A stretch of DNA of 64,000 bases from Ignavibacteria bacterium (GTDB taxonomy: Bacteria; Bacteroidota; Ignavibacteria; Tepidaquicellales; Tepidaquicellaceae). A program made the position numbers and the translations under genes. Shown piece by piece: positions 6,699-15,290 of this stretch. Below the pieces are notes generated by a model. That model made no database searches and was not told where the DNA came from. It saw nothing but the letters and a program-made list of their open reading frames with translations. The stretch spans positions 62,001 through 126,000 of the forward strand of contig JABAQZ010000019.1 in the NCBI GenBank assembly GCA_019187405.1, in the 5' to 3' direction. The first letter of the stretch is position 1, and each line of letters opens with the position of its first letter.

Positions 6699-8864
6699 TT
6701 ATTTTGGCGCAATAACGGCTATATAAATATTCGCATTATTTTCTGCTATCAATACATCGGAACCATCTGTAATACCATCTCCGTTTAAATCAGTTATTTG
6801 GCTGACTGCACTGATTACAGCATCATTACTAATCTGACTTAAATCTATTCCCTCAATCATTCCGTCCTGATTTACATCACCTGTGTACAAATGCGCTTTT
6901 CCGTTAATCATTTTCAGATTATTACCGTAAGCTTTTGATGGGTCCGTACTGAAATCATAATTCATCTCACAATTATTGAACTTAAGAGTTCCTGCGCTGC
7001 TCCATACTTGTATGGAATTATTATGCCTGACATTTACAAAGTAATTGACATCATTTTCGCCCAAAGAAAACGAACAAATACCGTTTCCCTCGTTCAGATT
7101 TACTTTCCGTGATTCTAACATCACTGCAGGTTTTTCGGGATATGACAATGAAACAGTTACAGTATCATTCTCTATTGATTCAATCAATGCAGTTAAGCTG
7201 AGTTCGGTGCATCTTGAATTCAGAGTCATGGGATTTTTCCCGAATTCTACAGCCAAAGAGCCGTTAAATAAAGGACCAGGATAACTTTCAGTACCGTTTA
7301 TACTCTTTCTGTAATAAAGAAATTCATTTCTTGAAGAATTAAGAATTCCTGAAATATTATCAGGAAGATTCTGATTTAATAATTTTTGGTAAAAGCCGAT
7401 TCCCGTTGATTCAAAATCATATTGAAAGATAATTCTTGAATTACTGTCAAGAGCTTCGACAGTTTCAAGTATGATTTGAAAGCTTACGAAGTTTCCGGAT
7501 GCTTCGTTTTTCAGGGGTACTTTTTCGTAACTTATGATAAGATGATTTTTCAGCATTCGGCAGCTTAATCTGTTTTCTGTATTTTCACTATTACCAAAAT
7601 CAAAATTCATCCATAATGGAGCAATGAAAGGCAGAGAACCTGACAGAAGATTATCAATGCCAAGCGGCTCACCTGTTGTCAGCAGACTGCTTTCGGTAAA
7701 TGCGATTATTCCGTTTGTGGTAATGAATACCGAATCATATAAATTCTCATTGAATTTTATTTTCCTTCCCGAATTAAACAAATCTCCGAGTTTAAAATAA
7801 CCGTCATCTGTGTTTCCACTGAATAAATCCTGCCGGAGAACCATTCCGTTGAGAATTAAATTCATATTGCCGGAATTATCCTTTAGGCAGAATTCCGGTT
7901 TTGATAATGCACTGTTTGCGCATTGTGAAGAATTAGAAAAATAATATCCAAAATAATTCTCTCTGTACTCCAGATAATTTGACTGAACAACTTTAAACTC
8001 CGAATAGACAGTATCATTGTTTCTGTTTTCATCATTGTCCATGCTTGTAAATATTTTAACAAAATATCTGCCGGTATCCTGCAATGTCAATAACGTATCA
8101 AAGAAAATTTCCTTTTCATGGTTGATCCTAATTGTATCATGTCTGATGCTTGTATAATTTACAGGTCCGGATATTGAATAAGAAATTTCAAAAGGTTGAG
8201 TTATATTTACCGACCCGTAATTTTTAATTATAGCCTTTGGAATAATAAACGGATACTCGCAACTGCCGATGTTTCCGGAAGGATAAACATTCTTCTCTAC
8301 TCCGACTTCATATCGAGCGGGTTTCCCGACCATAACTTCATCAATTCTGATATTCTCTCCGTTTAAGTTTGAATGACAAAAAGCTATCCATACCGTCTGT
8401 CCTGCATATTGATTTAAACTAACTGCAGCTTTAGTATAAACATTATATACCGGATAATTTAAACCTTCACGAAACAAAGCAAGTTGAGTTGTCATGCTTT
8501 GAAACAGAGAATCAGTGTTTGAAATTAAAACTTTGAGAGTATCCTGAAACACATTATAAAATGTCTGCTTGAAGTAAAATACAAGCGAATCACCGTAAGC
8601 AGGCGTGAATCTCTTTGATATGATATAACTTGATGTGTTTGTTCCCGAAAAATTTGAAACAGCGCATCCTGAACCCAGCTTAGGTGCAGTATTAGCAGAT
8701 TTCCACTGGCTTTCATCTCCGGAAGTGTTAAAGATACTCCATCCTTCCGGCGGAAAAATGTTCTCCTCAAACCCCTCGTAAAGTTTTACCTGCCCGTTAA
8801 TGTTTGAAACGCTTTGCAATAAAATCAAAATCAGGCAGAAAACAATCATGAAAAAATTTTTCAC
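6699..8864 (-). CDS. Cleaved-adhesin-type exported protein with dockerin-like C-terminus
   Basis: The 721-residue protein starts at GTG 8864, chosen because AAGGAG lies seven bases upstream. A signal peptide ends near NINGQ (residue 25). Residues 26-185 form a cleaved-adhesin/choice-of-anchor-J-like jelly roll (EGFEENIFPPEGWSIFN start, WIAFCHSN, IRIDEVMVGKP end). Further beta domains follow, including one around 300-560 with an IAPLWMNFDFG motif. The last 150 residues hold a beta domain with FVNVRHNNSIQVWS and then the pair GDVNQDGMIEGIDLSQISND / DLNGDGITDGSDVLIAENN, a dockerin-like double calcium loop. There is no T9SS CTD. The role is probably surface adhesion or ligand binding. Confidence 0.8.
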   Translation of the reverse strand: MKNFFMIVFCLILILLQSVSNINGQVKLYEGFEENIFPPEGWSIFNTSGDESQWKSANTAPKLGSGCAVSNFSGTNTSSYIISKRFTPAYGDSLVFYFKQTFYNVFQDTLKVLISNTDSLFQSMTTQLALFREGLNYPVYNVYTKAAVSLNQYAGQTVWIAFCHSNLNGENIRIDEVMVGKPARYEVGVEKNVYPSGNIGSCEYPFIIPKAIIKNYGSVNITQPFEISYSISGPVNYTSIRHDTIRINHEKEIFFDTLLTLQDTGRYFVKIFTSMDNDENRNNDTVYSEFKVVQSNYLEYRENYFGYYFSNSSQCANSALSKPEFCLKDNSGNMNLILNGMVLRQDLFSGNTDDGYFKLGDLFNSGRKIKFNENLYDSVFITTNGIIAFTESSLLTTGEPLGIDNLLSGSLPFIAPLWMNFDFGNSENTENRLSCRMLKNHLIISYEKVPLKNEASGNFVSFQIILETVEALDSNSRIIFQYDFESTGIGFYQKLLNQNLPDNISGILNSSRNEFLYYRKSINGTESYPGPLFNGSLAVEFGKNPMTLNSRCTELSLTALIESIENDTVTVSLSYPEKPAVMLESRKVNLNEGNGICSFSLGENDVNYFVNVRHNNSIQVWSSAGTLKFNNCEMNYDFSTDPSKAYGNNLKMINGKAHLYTGDVNQDGMIEGIDLSQISNDAVISAVSQITDLNGDGITDGSDVLIAENNANIYIAVIAPK

Positions 8865-8907
8865 AATAAATCTCCTTGATAATTTAAAAATGCTTGGGGA
8901 GTTTAGA

Positions 8908-8960
8908 TTTAGGATTTTATTTGAGGAGAACTTTCTCTAAAGTTCTTTTATCATCCTAAA
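8908..8960. other. Nested hairpin upstream of the adhesin-type gene
   Basis: GAACTTT (8928-8934) pairs with AAAGTTC (8939-8945) around CTCT. TTTAGGAT (8908-8915) pairs with ATCCTAAA (8953-8960) outside it. It lies 44-96 bases upstream of the GTG at 8864 and could be a leader RNA structure of that gene. A second weak pair is AGAAGAC/GTCTTC at 8977-8999. The gap 8865-9208 otherwise holds only AT-rich DNA and a terminator for the next gene. Confidence 0.5.
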
Positions 8961-9123
8961 AGAAATACATCATCACAGAAGACCGTGGGGTTTGTCTTCC
9001 GTTCCTTTCTTTTTGATAATTAATTTTGTTCGCAATATTAAAATATTTTTCTTTTAATGCAAGATATATTATAAAGAAAATTATTTTTATTTTTATTTTT
9101 ATTATAAGAGTTTAATTCTCTTT

Positions 9124-9147
9124 TAAAAAATCTTCCTGGAAAGGAAG
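9124..9147 (-). terminator. Probable terminator of glutamine synthetase gene
   Basis: Read on the minus strand, CTTCC and GGAAG pair around TTTCCA and are followed by ATTTTTT. It is 62 bases past the stop at 9209. The stem is short, so efficiency is uncertain. Confidence 0.45.
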
Positions 9148-9208
9148 TATTGAGTATCAGTTAAATCTGAAATGAAGGAATTGTTCTTAAATATTATCAA
9201 ACGATGTT

Positions 9209-10711
9209 TTACATATTATGGGCAAACTTATTCACAAGCCCTTTTATCGCTTCATTATTTCCAAAAATCCTTTCGCTTAAATTCTTATCATCATACGATC
9301 TTAGTGATTTTAAAATTCTGTCAATTGTACCCGGAGGGAATATGTTATTAGTTTCGAAAAATATTCTTTCTCTCTCAAGCTCATCTGCAGATTCACTGCA
9401 TGATGCAGGAAGAGATCTGAATTTACTATGTTTCACAGCGGCATTATCAGAATTTAAACCTGCAGAATAATACTCTTCTGATTTCTTCAGAGCATCAGGC
9501 AGTTTCAGTCCGTATAGCGCCGACATTATAACGGCTGCAAACAAATGGTAAATGTCTGCAGAACCGTCAGGAGTCCTTAACTCGATAGTCTGTTTTCCCT
9601 GAATGAATGGCACGTCATATTTTTCAAAAGGATTAGCATCCTTAATCATGTTGGTTTCGGCAACCCAGCCAAGAGGTATTCTGATTAACGATGCTCTGTT
9701 GGAATCTCCCCAACAGATTTTTGTCGGAGCTTCCTGATTTGGGACAAGCCTAAGATATGACAAAGGAACAGTATTGCCGAATGCAGTGAGCGCTCCGGCT
9801 TTATCCAACAGCCCGGCTATTATTCTTTTAGCGGTATCGCTTAATCCATTATTTTCAGTCATTACGTTTACGCCGTTTTTTTCAGCCTGTAAATGAATAT
9901 GCATACCGCTTCCGGCTTTGCCTGTTGTAATCTTCGGAGCAAAACTTATGTGCACGCCGTATTTGTTTCCCAGATTTCTCAAAATCCATTTAGCTATTAT
10001 CAACTGATCAGCAGCATCTCCTGCCTCTGCAGGCTGAAATTCAATTTCATGCTGTTCAAAATATTTATCACCTGCAGTAAAATTTCCCACCTCACAATGT
10101 CCGTATTTTATTTTGCCTCCGCATTGTGCAATCAGGTTCATTGCTTCGACTCTTAAATTTTCCCATTTTGCAAACGGCGTTGAGTTTGTATAACCCCTCT
10201 GGTCAATAGCAGGATAAAACTGACTCTTATCACCAGCTACATAATATTCAAGTTCTCCCATTGCTTTAAACACAAGACCTGTTTCATTTTTGAATTCATC
10301 ATGGGCTTTTCTTAAAATATATTCAGGCGAGCTTTCGAGAGGCAGACCTTCCTTTGTATAAAATGAACATAATATGTCAAGAGACGGAACTTCAGAAAAT
10401 GGATTTACAAATGAAGTACTGAATCTTGGAATGACATACAAATCACTCGAGCCTGCATCAATGTATGAAAACAAACTTGACCCGTCAACTCTTTCACCAG
10501 TTGAAAGTATGGATTCAAGATAATCTCTGCTTGTAATTACAAAATTAATCGTCTTTAATTTCCCATCTTCTGCAACAAATCTGAAATTAACCATTTCAAT
10601 ACCGTTTTCTTCAATGAATCTGATTATGTCATGTCTTGTGAATTCCGAAGACGGCTTCTTTAAATATTTTACCAGTTTATTCGGATTCAGTGATACTTCA
10701 TATTCTCGCAT
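9209..10711 (-). CDS. Glutamine synthetase family protein
   Basis: At 500 residues this is somewhat longer than typical type I enzymes (440-470). The beta-grasp domain (about 25-110) includes GERVDGSSLF. The catalytic barrel shows Glu153/Glu155 (GELEY), HEIEF at 221-225, GSGMHIH at 267-273, NRASLIRIP at 338-346 and ELRTPDGSAD at 377-386, so metal and glutamate ligands appear intact. It should form glutamine from glutamate, ammonia and ATP in the cytoplasm. I do not see the NLYDLPP-type adenylylation loop, so GlnE control is unlikely. A role on another amine cannot be excluded. It is monocistronic, with no PII or ammonium transporter nearby. Confidence 0.9.
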   Translation of the reverse strand: MREYEVSLNPNKLVKYLKKPSSEFTRHDIIRFIEENGIEMVNFRFVAEDGKLKTINFVITSRDYLESILSTGERVDGSSLFSYIDAGSSDLYVIPRFSTSFVNPFSEVPSLDILCSFYTKEGLPLESSPEYILRKAHDEFKNETGLVFKAMGELEYYVAGDKSQFYPAIDQRGYTNSTPFAKWENLRVEAMNLIAQCGGKIKYGHCEVGNFTAGDKYFEQHEIEFQPAEAGDAADQLIIAKWILRNLGNKYGVHISFAPKITTGKAGSGMHIHLQAEKNGVNVMTENNGLSDTAKRIIAGLLDKAGALTAFGNTVPLSYLRLVPNQEAPTKICWGDSNRASLIRIPLGWVAETNMIKDANPFEKYDVPFIQGKQTIELRTPDGSADIYHLFAAVIMSALYGLKLPDALKKSEEYYSAGLNSDNAAVKHSKFRSLPASCSESADELERERIFFETNNIFPPGTIDRILKSLRSYDDKNLSERIFGNNEAIKGLVNKFAHNM

Positions 10712-11202
10712 ATAATATATTTATTTTATTTTTTTGATCACTGCAATATATTGTAAATGAATGTGAGAATTTAGTCAAAGAATCGGAACAGATTGCATAT
10801 AGCCAATGCTTGTTTATTTTTATTAAGACATTTGCTAAACTTTTCGATGATGGGAATATATTAAAATAAGATGCTTTCTATTCTTGTTTTCTTCTCTTTC
10901 TTAAGCCACTGCTCCTCCACGCTGTCTCTTTACTACGCCCTGCGAGGGAAAGTCCACTCACACCTTCTCTCCGGATTTGTTTTGGATCAATATGTAGTGT
11001 CTAAGCGGACGCGAAAGCAGCGCTAATGAATAAGGCTTGAATTACCCAATCAAAGTCTTCCTTATTTAACATGATACTCTACTATAAAGGCTGGGGATTC
11101 TTAAAACAAAGATGCAATTAATATCAAATGCGGCGGAGTCCCAAAAACCAGAGACTCCGCAAGTGGTTCAATTAGTTTCTTACATTTGCAATTTGTAATT
11201 TT
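10712..11202. other. Intergenic stretch with a dispersed repeat
   Basis: No gene is supported. The segment 10878-11000 differs in composition from its AT-rich surroundings. Read on the minus strand it is open for about 37 codons (IDPKQIRREGVSGLSLAGRS and on, stop at 10878). A 23-base piece at 10959-10981 recurs exactly at 17697-17719, also with QIRREGV in frame. This is a dispersed repeat or relic. Confidence 0.5.
11133..11160. other. Strong hairpin past M23 peptidase gene
   Basis: GCGGAGTC at 11133-11140 is the exact inverse of GACTCCGC at 11153-11160 with a 12-base loop. It lies about 43 bases past the stop at 11203 on the minus strand. There is no T-run, so it may protect the mRNA 3' end rather than terminate transcription. 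Confidence 0.5.
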
Positions 11203-13128
11203 TTAAGGTCTGACAGCTGCAACGAAATTAGAAGCATTATTATCCGCAATAACTGCATCATCTGCATCTACAACTTCATCACCTGTCAAGTCCGTTACTA
11301 CATATCCTGTTTCAAAATTAAATGCATCATTGTCGATTCTGCTGTTATCCGTTGCGTCAACTACTCCGTCCTGATTTACATCTCCTGAATAAATACAATA
11401 TTCTCCGCTTTTGTATTTAAGATTATCTCCAAAAGCTTTTGTTTTGGAAGTTGTAAAGTCATAAGCAATCGGATCTCCTGTTGTAAATTGCATTACTGTT
11501 TTGCTCCAGGTTTCAATGGAGTTTCTGTGCTTTACAACAAGATAATAATAAATGCCGGGACTGATGTTAAAGAAATTCGATAAAGCGTATCCGTTTGAAT
11601 TCAAAAGTACTGTTGCCGAATCAATTATACTATAAGGAAATAACGAAGCTCTAATCAATATTTTTACGCTGTCCTCATTCATTTGGCTGCCATTCCAAAA
11701 TCCTTCAAGCTTTGCAGTCAGCTCAAGTGATTCTATTCCATTTCCGGGAAAAGGATTTTTTGTTGTATCAATAAGCTTATATACCATTGTATCTCTTAAA
11801 GTAGAACTTCCTCCCATACTCGCAATTACTTTGAATTCCCTTAACCTGAATAATTGTGTGAAACTGCCGATGTTAATAATTGAATCATTTGTAATCGTAA
11901 CTTCCGAAGGAGCATTTAATAAATCATACTGCATGTTGGACCTTACGGGTCTAACTCTCAGCGTGTCCTTTTGAACAAAGAATGATCTTCTGAAACATTT
12001 GCCGGCAACAGGATAAAGTCTCGGACGATTACTCGTGAGAAGCTGAACATTAAAGAAGCATCTTTTCTTTTCAACGTTATCATACAATACTCTCACATAC
12101 CAGTCACCTGTAACCGAAACACCGGGATTAAAATCCGGAGCCCACCAGCTCCAGTTGTATTGTGACTGACCACTAATATAAAAATATATATCATCAAATA
12201 ATGTCCCGTCAGATCTTCTGATTTCATATCTGACCTGCTTACCGGTATAATTTCCCTGGAACTGCATCCAGAATCCAATCTTACTTTCGTATCCGCTTAT
12301 TGTATTTGGCTGATAGATTCTTTCATTAAAATAATCTCCGGTATTATTAAAATTTCCTCCGACTAAACTTGCAGTATAAACACCGCAATCCTGCAGCTTA
12401 AAATCCCTGAAACCTATATAAGCTTTTTGACTTTGCCATAGTGATGCGCTGTGATTGTATGTCCCTTGCCACGGATCTCTCTTTACCCATGTGTTTCCGG
12501 AGTAATACCCCGGTTCAAAATGCAGGTGAGCTGCCGTCGAGTTACCTGAACTGCCGACATAACCTATTGTCTGACCTTCAAGTACATATTCACCAAGTTT
12601 AACGGCAATTGATTTTTTCATTAAGTGGTAGTAGAATGCATAAGTACCGTCGGCGTGACGAATTTGTACGAGATTAGAAGGAAGACCTGTTCCCCATTCT
12701 GTATTTCTGTCATAATTATTGATTGAAATCTGAACGACAGTTCCTGCTGCAGCTGCTTTTACTCTCACACATCTGTCCATTTGCCTGAAATCATGCAGAC
12801 AAATATCCGTACCGTTGTGTCCGTTATAAGACCAGTCATTATCATTGTAATCTTTTATCCCGCTGCCGGAAAGATCGTCAACATAATTTACAATCATAAC
12901 ACCTTCGTCGAGCTCTTCATCAAAAGGCCATATATATTCAGTTGCCGAAGCATCAATCGGCGCAGTAAGATTTTGGTGTATCTCCGGATTAAATGTGTTA
13001 TCCACTCCGCAATTGTCCGATGCATTCGGTTTATCCGAATACAAATACAGATCTTCTCCGATCTGTTTAACCTGACTTTGAGCCGTGAAACTGAAAGCCA
13101 TTAATAACGCAATTAAGATTTTTTTCAT
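11203..13128 (-). CDS. Exported M23 metallopeptidase with dockerin-like C-terminus
   Basis: The 641-residue protein has a signal peptide cut near TAQSQ (residue 18). The LytM/M23 domain (about 65-225) keeps all motifs: His104 and Asp108 (HNGTD), catalytic His168 (YYHLM) and HLH at 201-203, so a zinc endopeptidase acting on peptidoglycan cross-bridges or external peptides is expected. Beta-sandwich domains fill about 245-480. The C-terminal 150 residues repeat the module seen in three other proteins here: YYLVVKHRNSIETWS, AFGDNLKYKSG, then GDVNQDGVVDATDNSRIDND and DLTGDEVVDADDAVIADNN, ending VRP. There is no T9SS CTD. Confidence 0.9.
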   Translation of the reverse strand: MKKILIALLMAFSFTAQSQVKQIGEDLYLYSDKPNASDNCGVDNTFNPEIHQNLTAPIDASATEYIWPFDEELDEGVMIVNYVDDLSGSGIKDYNDNDWSYNGHNGTDICLHDFRQMDRCVRVKAAAAGTVVQISINNYDRNTEWGTGLPSNLVQIRHADGTYAFYYHLMKKSIAVKLGEYVLEGQTIGYVGSSGNSTAAHLHFEPGYYSGNTWVKRDPWQGTYNHSASLWQSQKAYIGFRDFKLQDCGVYTASLVGGNFNNTGDYFNERIYQPNTISGYESKIGFWMQFQGNYTGKQVRYEIRRSDGTLFDDIYFYISGQSQYNWSWWAPDFNPGVSVTGDWYVRVLYDNVEKKRCFFNVQLLTSNRPRLYPVAGKCFRRSFFVQKDTLRVRPVRSNMQYDLLNAPSEVTITNDSIINIGSFTQLFRLREFKVIASMGGSSTLRDTMVYKLIDTTKNPFPGNGIESLELTAKLEGFWNGSQMNEDSVKILIRASLFPYSIIDSATVLLNSNGYALSNFFNISPGIYYYLVVKHRNSIETWSKTVMQFTTGDPIAYDFTTSKTKAFGDNLKYKSGEYCIYSGDVNQDGVVDATDNSRIDNDAFNFETGYVVTDLTGDEVVDADDAVIADNNASNFVAAVRP

Positions 13129-13186
13129 TTTAGGTTAGTTTAGTTTTATGTTTTAGTAAATATTTTTTTAATAAACTTATTTTTGC

Positions 13187-13322
13187 CATTGCGAGCGAAG
13201 CGAAGCAATCTATTTGACGCTCGTTCCCATTTTGTCATTGCGAGCGAAGCGAAGCAATCTATTTGACGCTCGTTCCCATTTTGTCATTGCGAGCGAAGCG
13301 AAGCAATCTATTTGACGAGCGT
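13187..13322. repeat. 49-bp tandem repeat, about 2.8 copies
   Basis: Copies begin at 13187, 13236 and 13285 with CATTGCGAGCGAAGCGAAGC and are identical over 49 bases; the third is cut short and its end differs (GACGAGCG). Each contains GAGCG...CGCTC and TTGC...GCAA pairings. The core word is a type of intergenic repeat seen in many bacterial genomes. Confidence 0.85.
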
Positions 13323-13346
13323 TTTCCTAAGTCCCTTGCGCCTTCT

Positions 13347-13372
13347 CTTTCACAAGCCCCAGCTTGAGAAAG
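13347..13372 (-). terminator. Hairpin just past the FN3-domain gene
   Basis: CTTTC...GAAAG (13347-13351 / 13368-13372) and CAAGC/GCTTG inside it form a ten-pair stem with one mismatch, seven bases past the stop at 13379. No T-run follows on the minus strand, so termination is uncertain. The core word AAGCCCCAGCTTG recurs inverted near 17725. Confidence 0.4.
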
Positions 13373-13378
13373 CTTAAT

Positions 13379-13675
13379 TCACGGCGCTGTCTTTGTTTTG
13401 CCGTCGCTAACCCGTTTTCTTCCCTTTTCATCTATTGACGCAATACGAAAAGTATAACTTTTATTGGACTTCAGATTTCTCACAGTATAGAAGGAATCAG
13501 AAATTATATCAAGAATCTGCCACTTGCTGTTCCCCGCACTATTTAACATTGAAATTTCTATCATATAGGAAACTGTATTTTCAATTGCGTCCCAATGAAG
13601 ATTTAATTCACCTCTTGAATTTCCCCTCGCTACCGAAAAGTTAACTAATTTTACTTTTAAATTTTTCACATACAA
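13379..13675 (-). CDS. Single fibronectin type III domain protein
   Basis: The 98 residues form one FN3-like sandwich: LNLHWDAIENTVSYMIEI holds the core Trp and Tyr, FYTVRNLKSNKSYTFRIASI the tyrosine-corner region, and the chain ends TKTAP. There is no signal peptide and the start is TTG. Isolated FN3 domains without an export signal are odd, so it could be a C-terminal fragment of a former larger gene. The upstream 145 bases contain no continuation I could find. Confidence 0.55.
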   Translation of the reverse strand: MYVKNLKVKLVNFSVARGNSRGELNLHWDAIENTVSYMIEISMLNSAGNSKWQILDIISDSFYTVRNLKSNKSYTFRIASIDEKGRKRVSDGKTKTAP

Positions 13676-13819
13676 AAATATTGATGATGTGTTGTTGAAT
13701 CAAAGAATCTTTTTTTAAATTATTTTCATGTTCCGGATATGAACTGTCTTATTTTGATTGTTTTTTTGAGATTTTTGAACAATTTTATGTTAAAATTATA
13801 ACCAAAGATTTTTCTCAAT

Positions 13820-15271
13820 ATGTTTAACTCGGCGTTAACAAAAGTATTAAAGACATTCAGCAAGCAGGAAATAAAAGAATTTGGCCTGTTCATTAAGTCT
13901 CCATTCTTTAATACAAATCAAAGTGTAGTAAGACTTTACGAGCAGATTAAAATGCTGCATCCTGATTTCGATGAAAAGCTTTCCGGTAAAAAATTATTAT
14001 TTGAAAAAGCTTTCGGGAAAATTGATTTCAATGACAGCTTTATGACAATGACTGTTTTCAGATTGATGGAACTGGCAAAACAATTTCTTGTTTTTGCAAA
14101 TCTGCAAAGGAATGATTTATTTAATGGTACAATTCTTCTTGACGAACTTAATCACAGAGAATTGGATAATTTATTAGTAAAGTCCATATCTGACCTCGAT
14201 AAGAAAATTAAAAAAGAGAAAGCTAATGACGCTGAAACCTATTACGCAAAATACAAGCTTGAGTATTATAAAAACGATATTAAATCCAGAGATACAAAGA
14301 TGATTACTTATAAGGACATTCTTGACAAAGAGCTTATTCTCGAGCAGAAATATATGAACACGAATTTTTTTATTAACTCATTAATATTTTTTCAGTATTT
14401 CCTCAATCAAAAAAACTTTGTTGTTAATACAGAAGGGTATCCGGATTTTATCAATGAGATTCTTGGCTATATAGATCAAAACCCCGATTATCTGAATGAG
14501 CCGGAATTAAATTTATATTATAAGCTTGTGAAGTTGTTAATTACAAACGATGATAAATATTTTTTTGAAATGTATAAAAAATTGTTTGAGGATAAGGATG
14601 ACTTAAAAATAAATTCAAAGCATAATCTTATTGCCGTTCTGAGAAATTATGCACAGCGGAAAGTTCAGGAAGGACAACGTGAGTATGTTGAAAAGGCATT
14701 TGAAATTTTAAAATTCTCTCTTGAAAAAGATATTACTACATATTCACCTTCATCGAAGTATATGACCGAGACAAGATTTATGAATATTGTCTGGACAGGA
14801 CTCTCTCTCAAGAAGCTTGATTTTACGGAGGAGTTCATAAATAAATATATAAATAAAATAGAGCCGGAAAAACGGCAGTATGTCTTTGCTTACAATGCTG
14901 CTAAACTTGAATTCGAGAGGAACAATTTTTCTTTAGCACTGCAAAAACTTTCCGAAAGCGGACAAGTAAAAAATGTAATGTACAAAGCTGCTATCAAACA
15001 GCTTCAGCTGATGATTTACTTTGAGTTAAAATATTTTATTCCTGCAGGTGAATTGCTGGATTCATACAGACACTTTACAAAAACCGACAAGCTTCTTCCG
15101 GAAATATATAAGTCGCAATGCAATACTTTTATTAACTATTATGACAGGTTACTAAAAATTGCAGTCAGCACGGACAAAAAGTCTATCGATTTGGAAAAAT
15201 TAATTACCGAACTTAAATTAACGCCGCTTAACTGGCTTTTAAAAAAAGCAATTGAGCAGTCAAAATCATGA
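13820..15271 (+). CDS. Conserved hypothetical helical-repeat protein
   Basis: The 483-residue protein is all-helical with no signal peptide or membrane segment. It begins MFNSALTKVLKTFSKQEIKE and includes FGLFIKSPFFNT near residue 30, a signature I associate with a hypothetical family of Bacteroidota/Ignavibacteria (from memory). The C-terminal half (about 230-470) shows TPR-like helix pairs such as RQYVFAYNAAKLEFERNNF and ALQKLSESGQ. A scaffold or regulatory role is possible; the function is unknown. It stands alone and converges on the S9 peptidase gene. Confidence 0.75.
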   Translation: MFNSALTKVLKTFSKQEIKEFGLFIKSPFFNTNQSVVRLYEQIKMLHPDFDEKLSGKKLLFEKAFGKIDFNDSFMTMTVFRLMELAKQFLVFANLQRNDLFNGTILLDELNHRELDNLLVKSISDLDKKIKKEKANDAETYYAKYKLEYYKNDIKSRDTKMITYKDILDKELILEQKYMNTNFFINSLIFFQYFLNQKNFVVNTEGYPDFINEILGYIDQNPDYLNEPELNLYYKLVKLLITNDDKYFFEMYKKLFEDKDDLKINSKHNLIAVLRNYAQRKVQEGQREYVEKAFEILKFSLEKDITTYSPSSKYMTETRFMNIVWTGLSLKKLDFTEEFINKYINKIEPEKRQYVFAYNAAKLEFERNNFSLALQKLSESGQVKNVMYKAAIKQLQLMIYFELKYFIPAGELLDSYRHFTKTDKLLPEIYKSQCNTFINYYDRLLKIAVSTDKKSIDLEKLITELKLTPLNWLLKKAIEQSKS

Positions 15272-15290
15272 TATTACAATTTTCATTGCT

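Noticed and set aside
12781-13104. 107-codon plus-strand frame
   Set aside because: Antisense to the M23 peptidase gene, which has clear motifs and a signal peptide.
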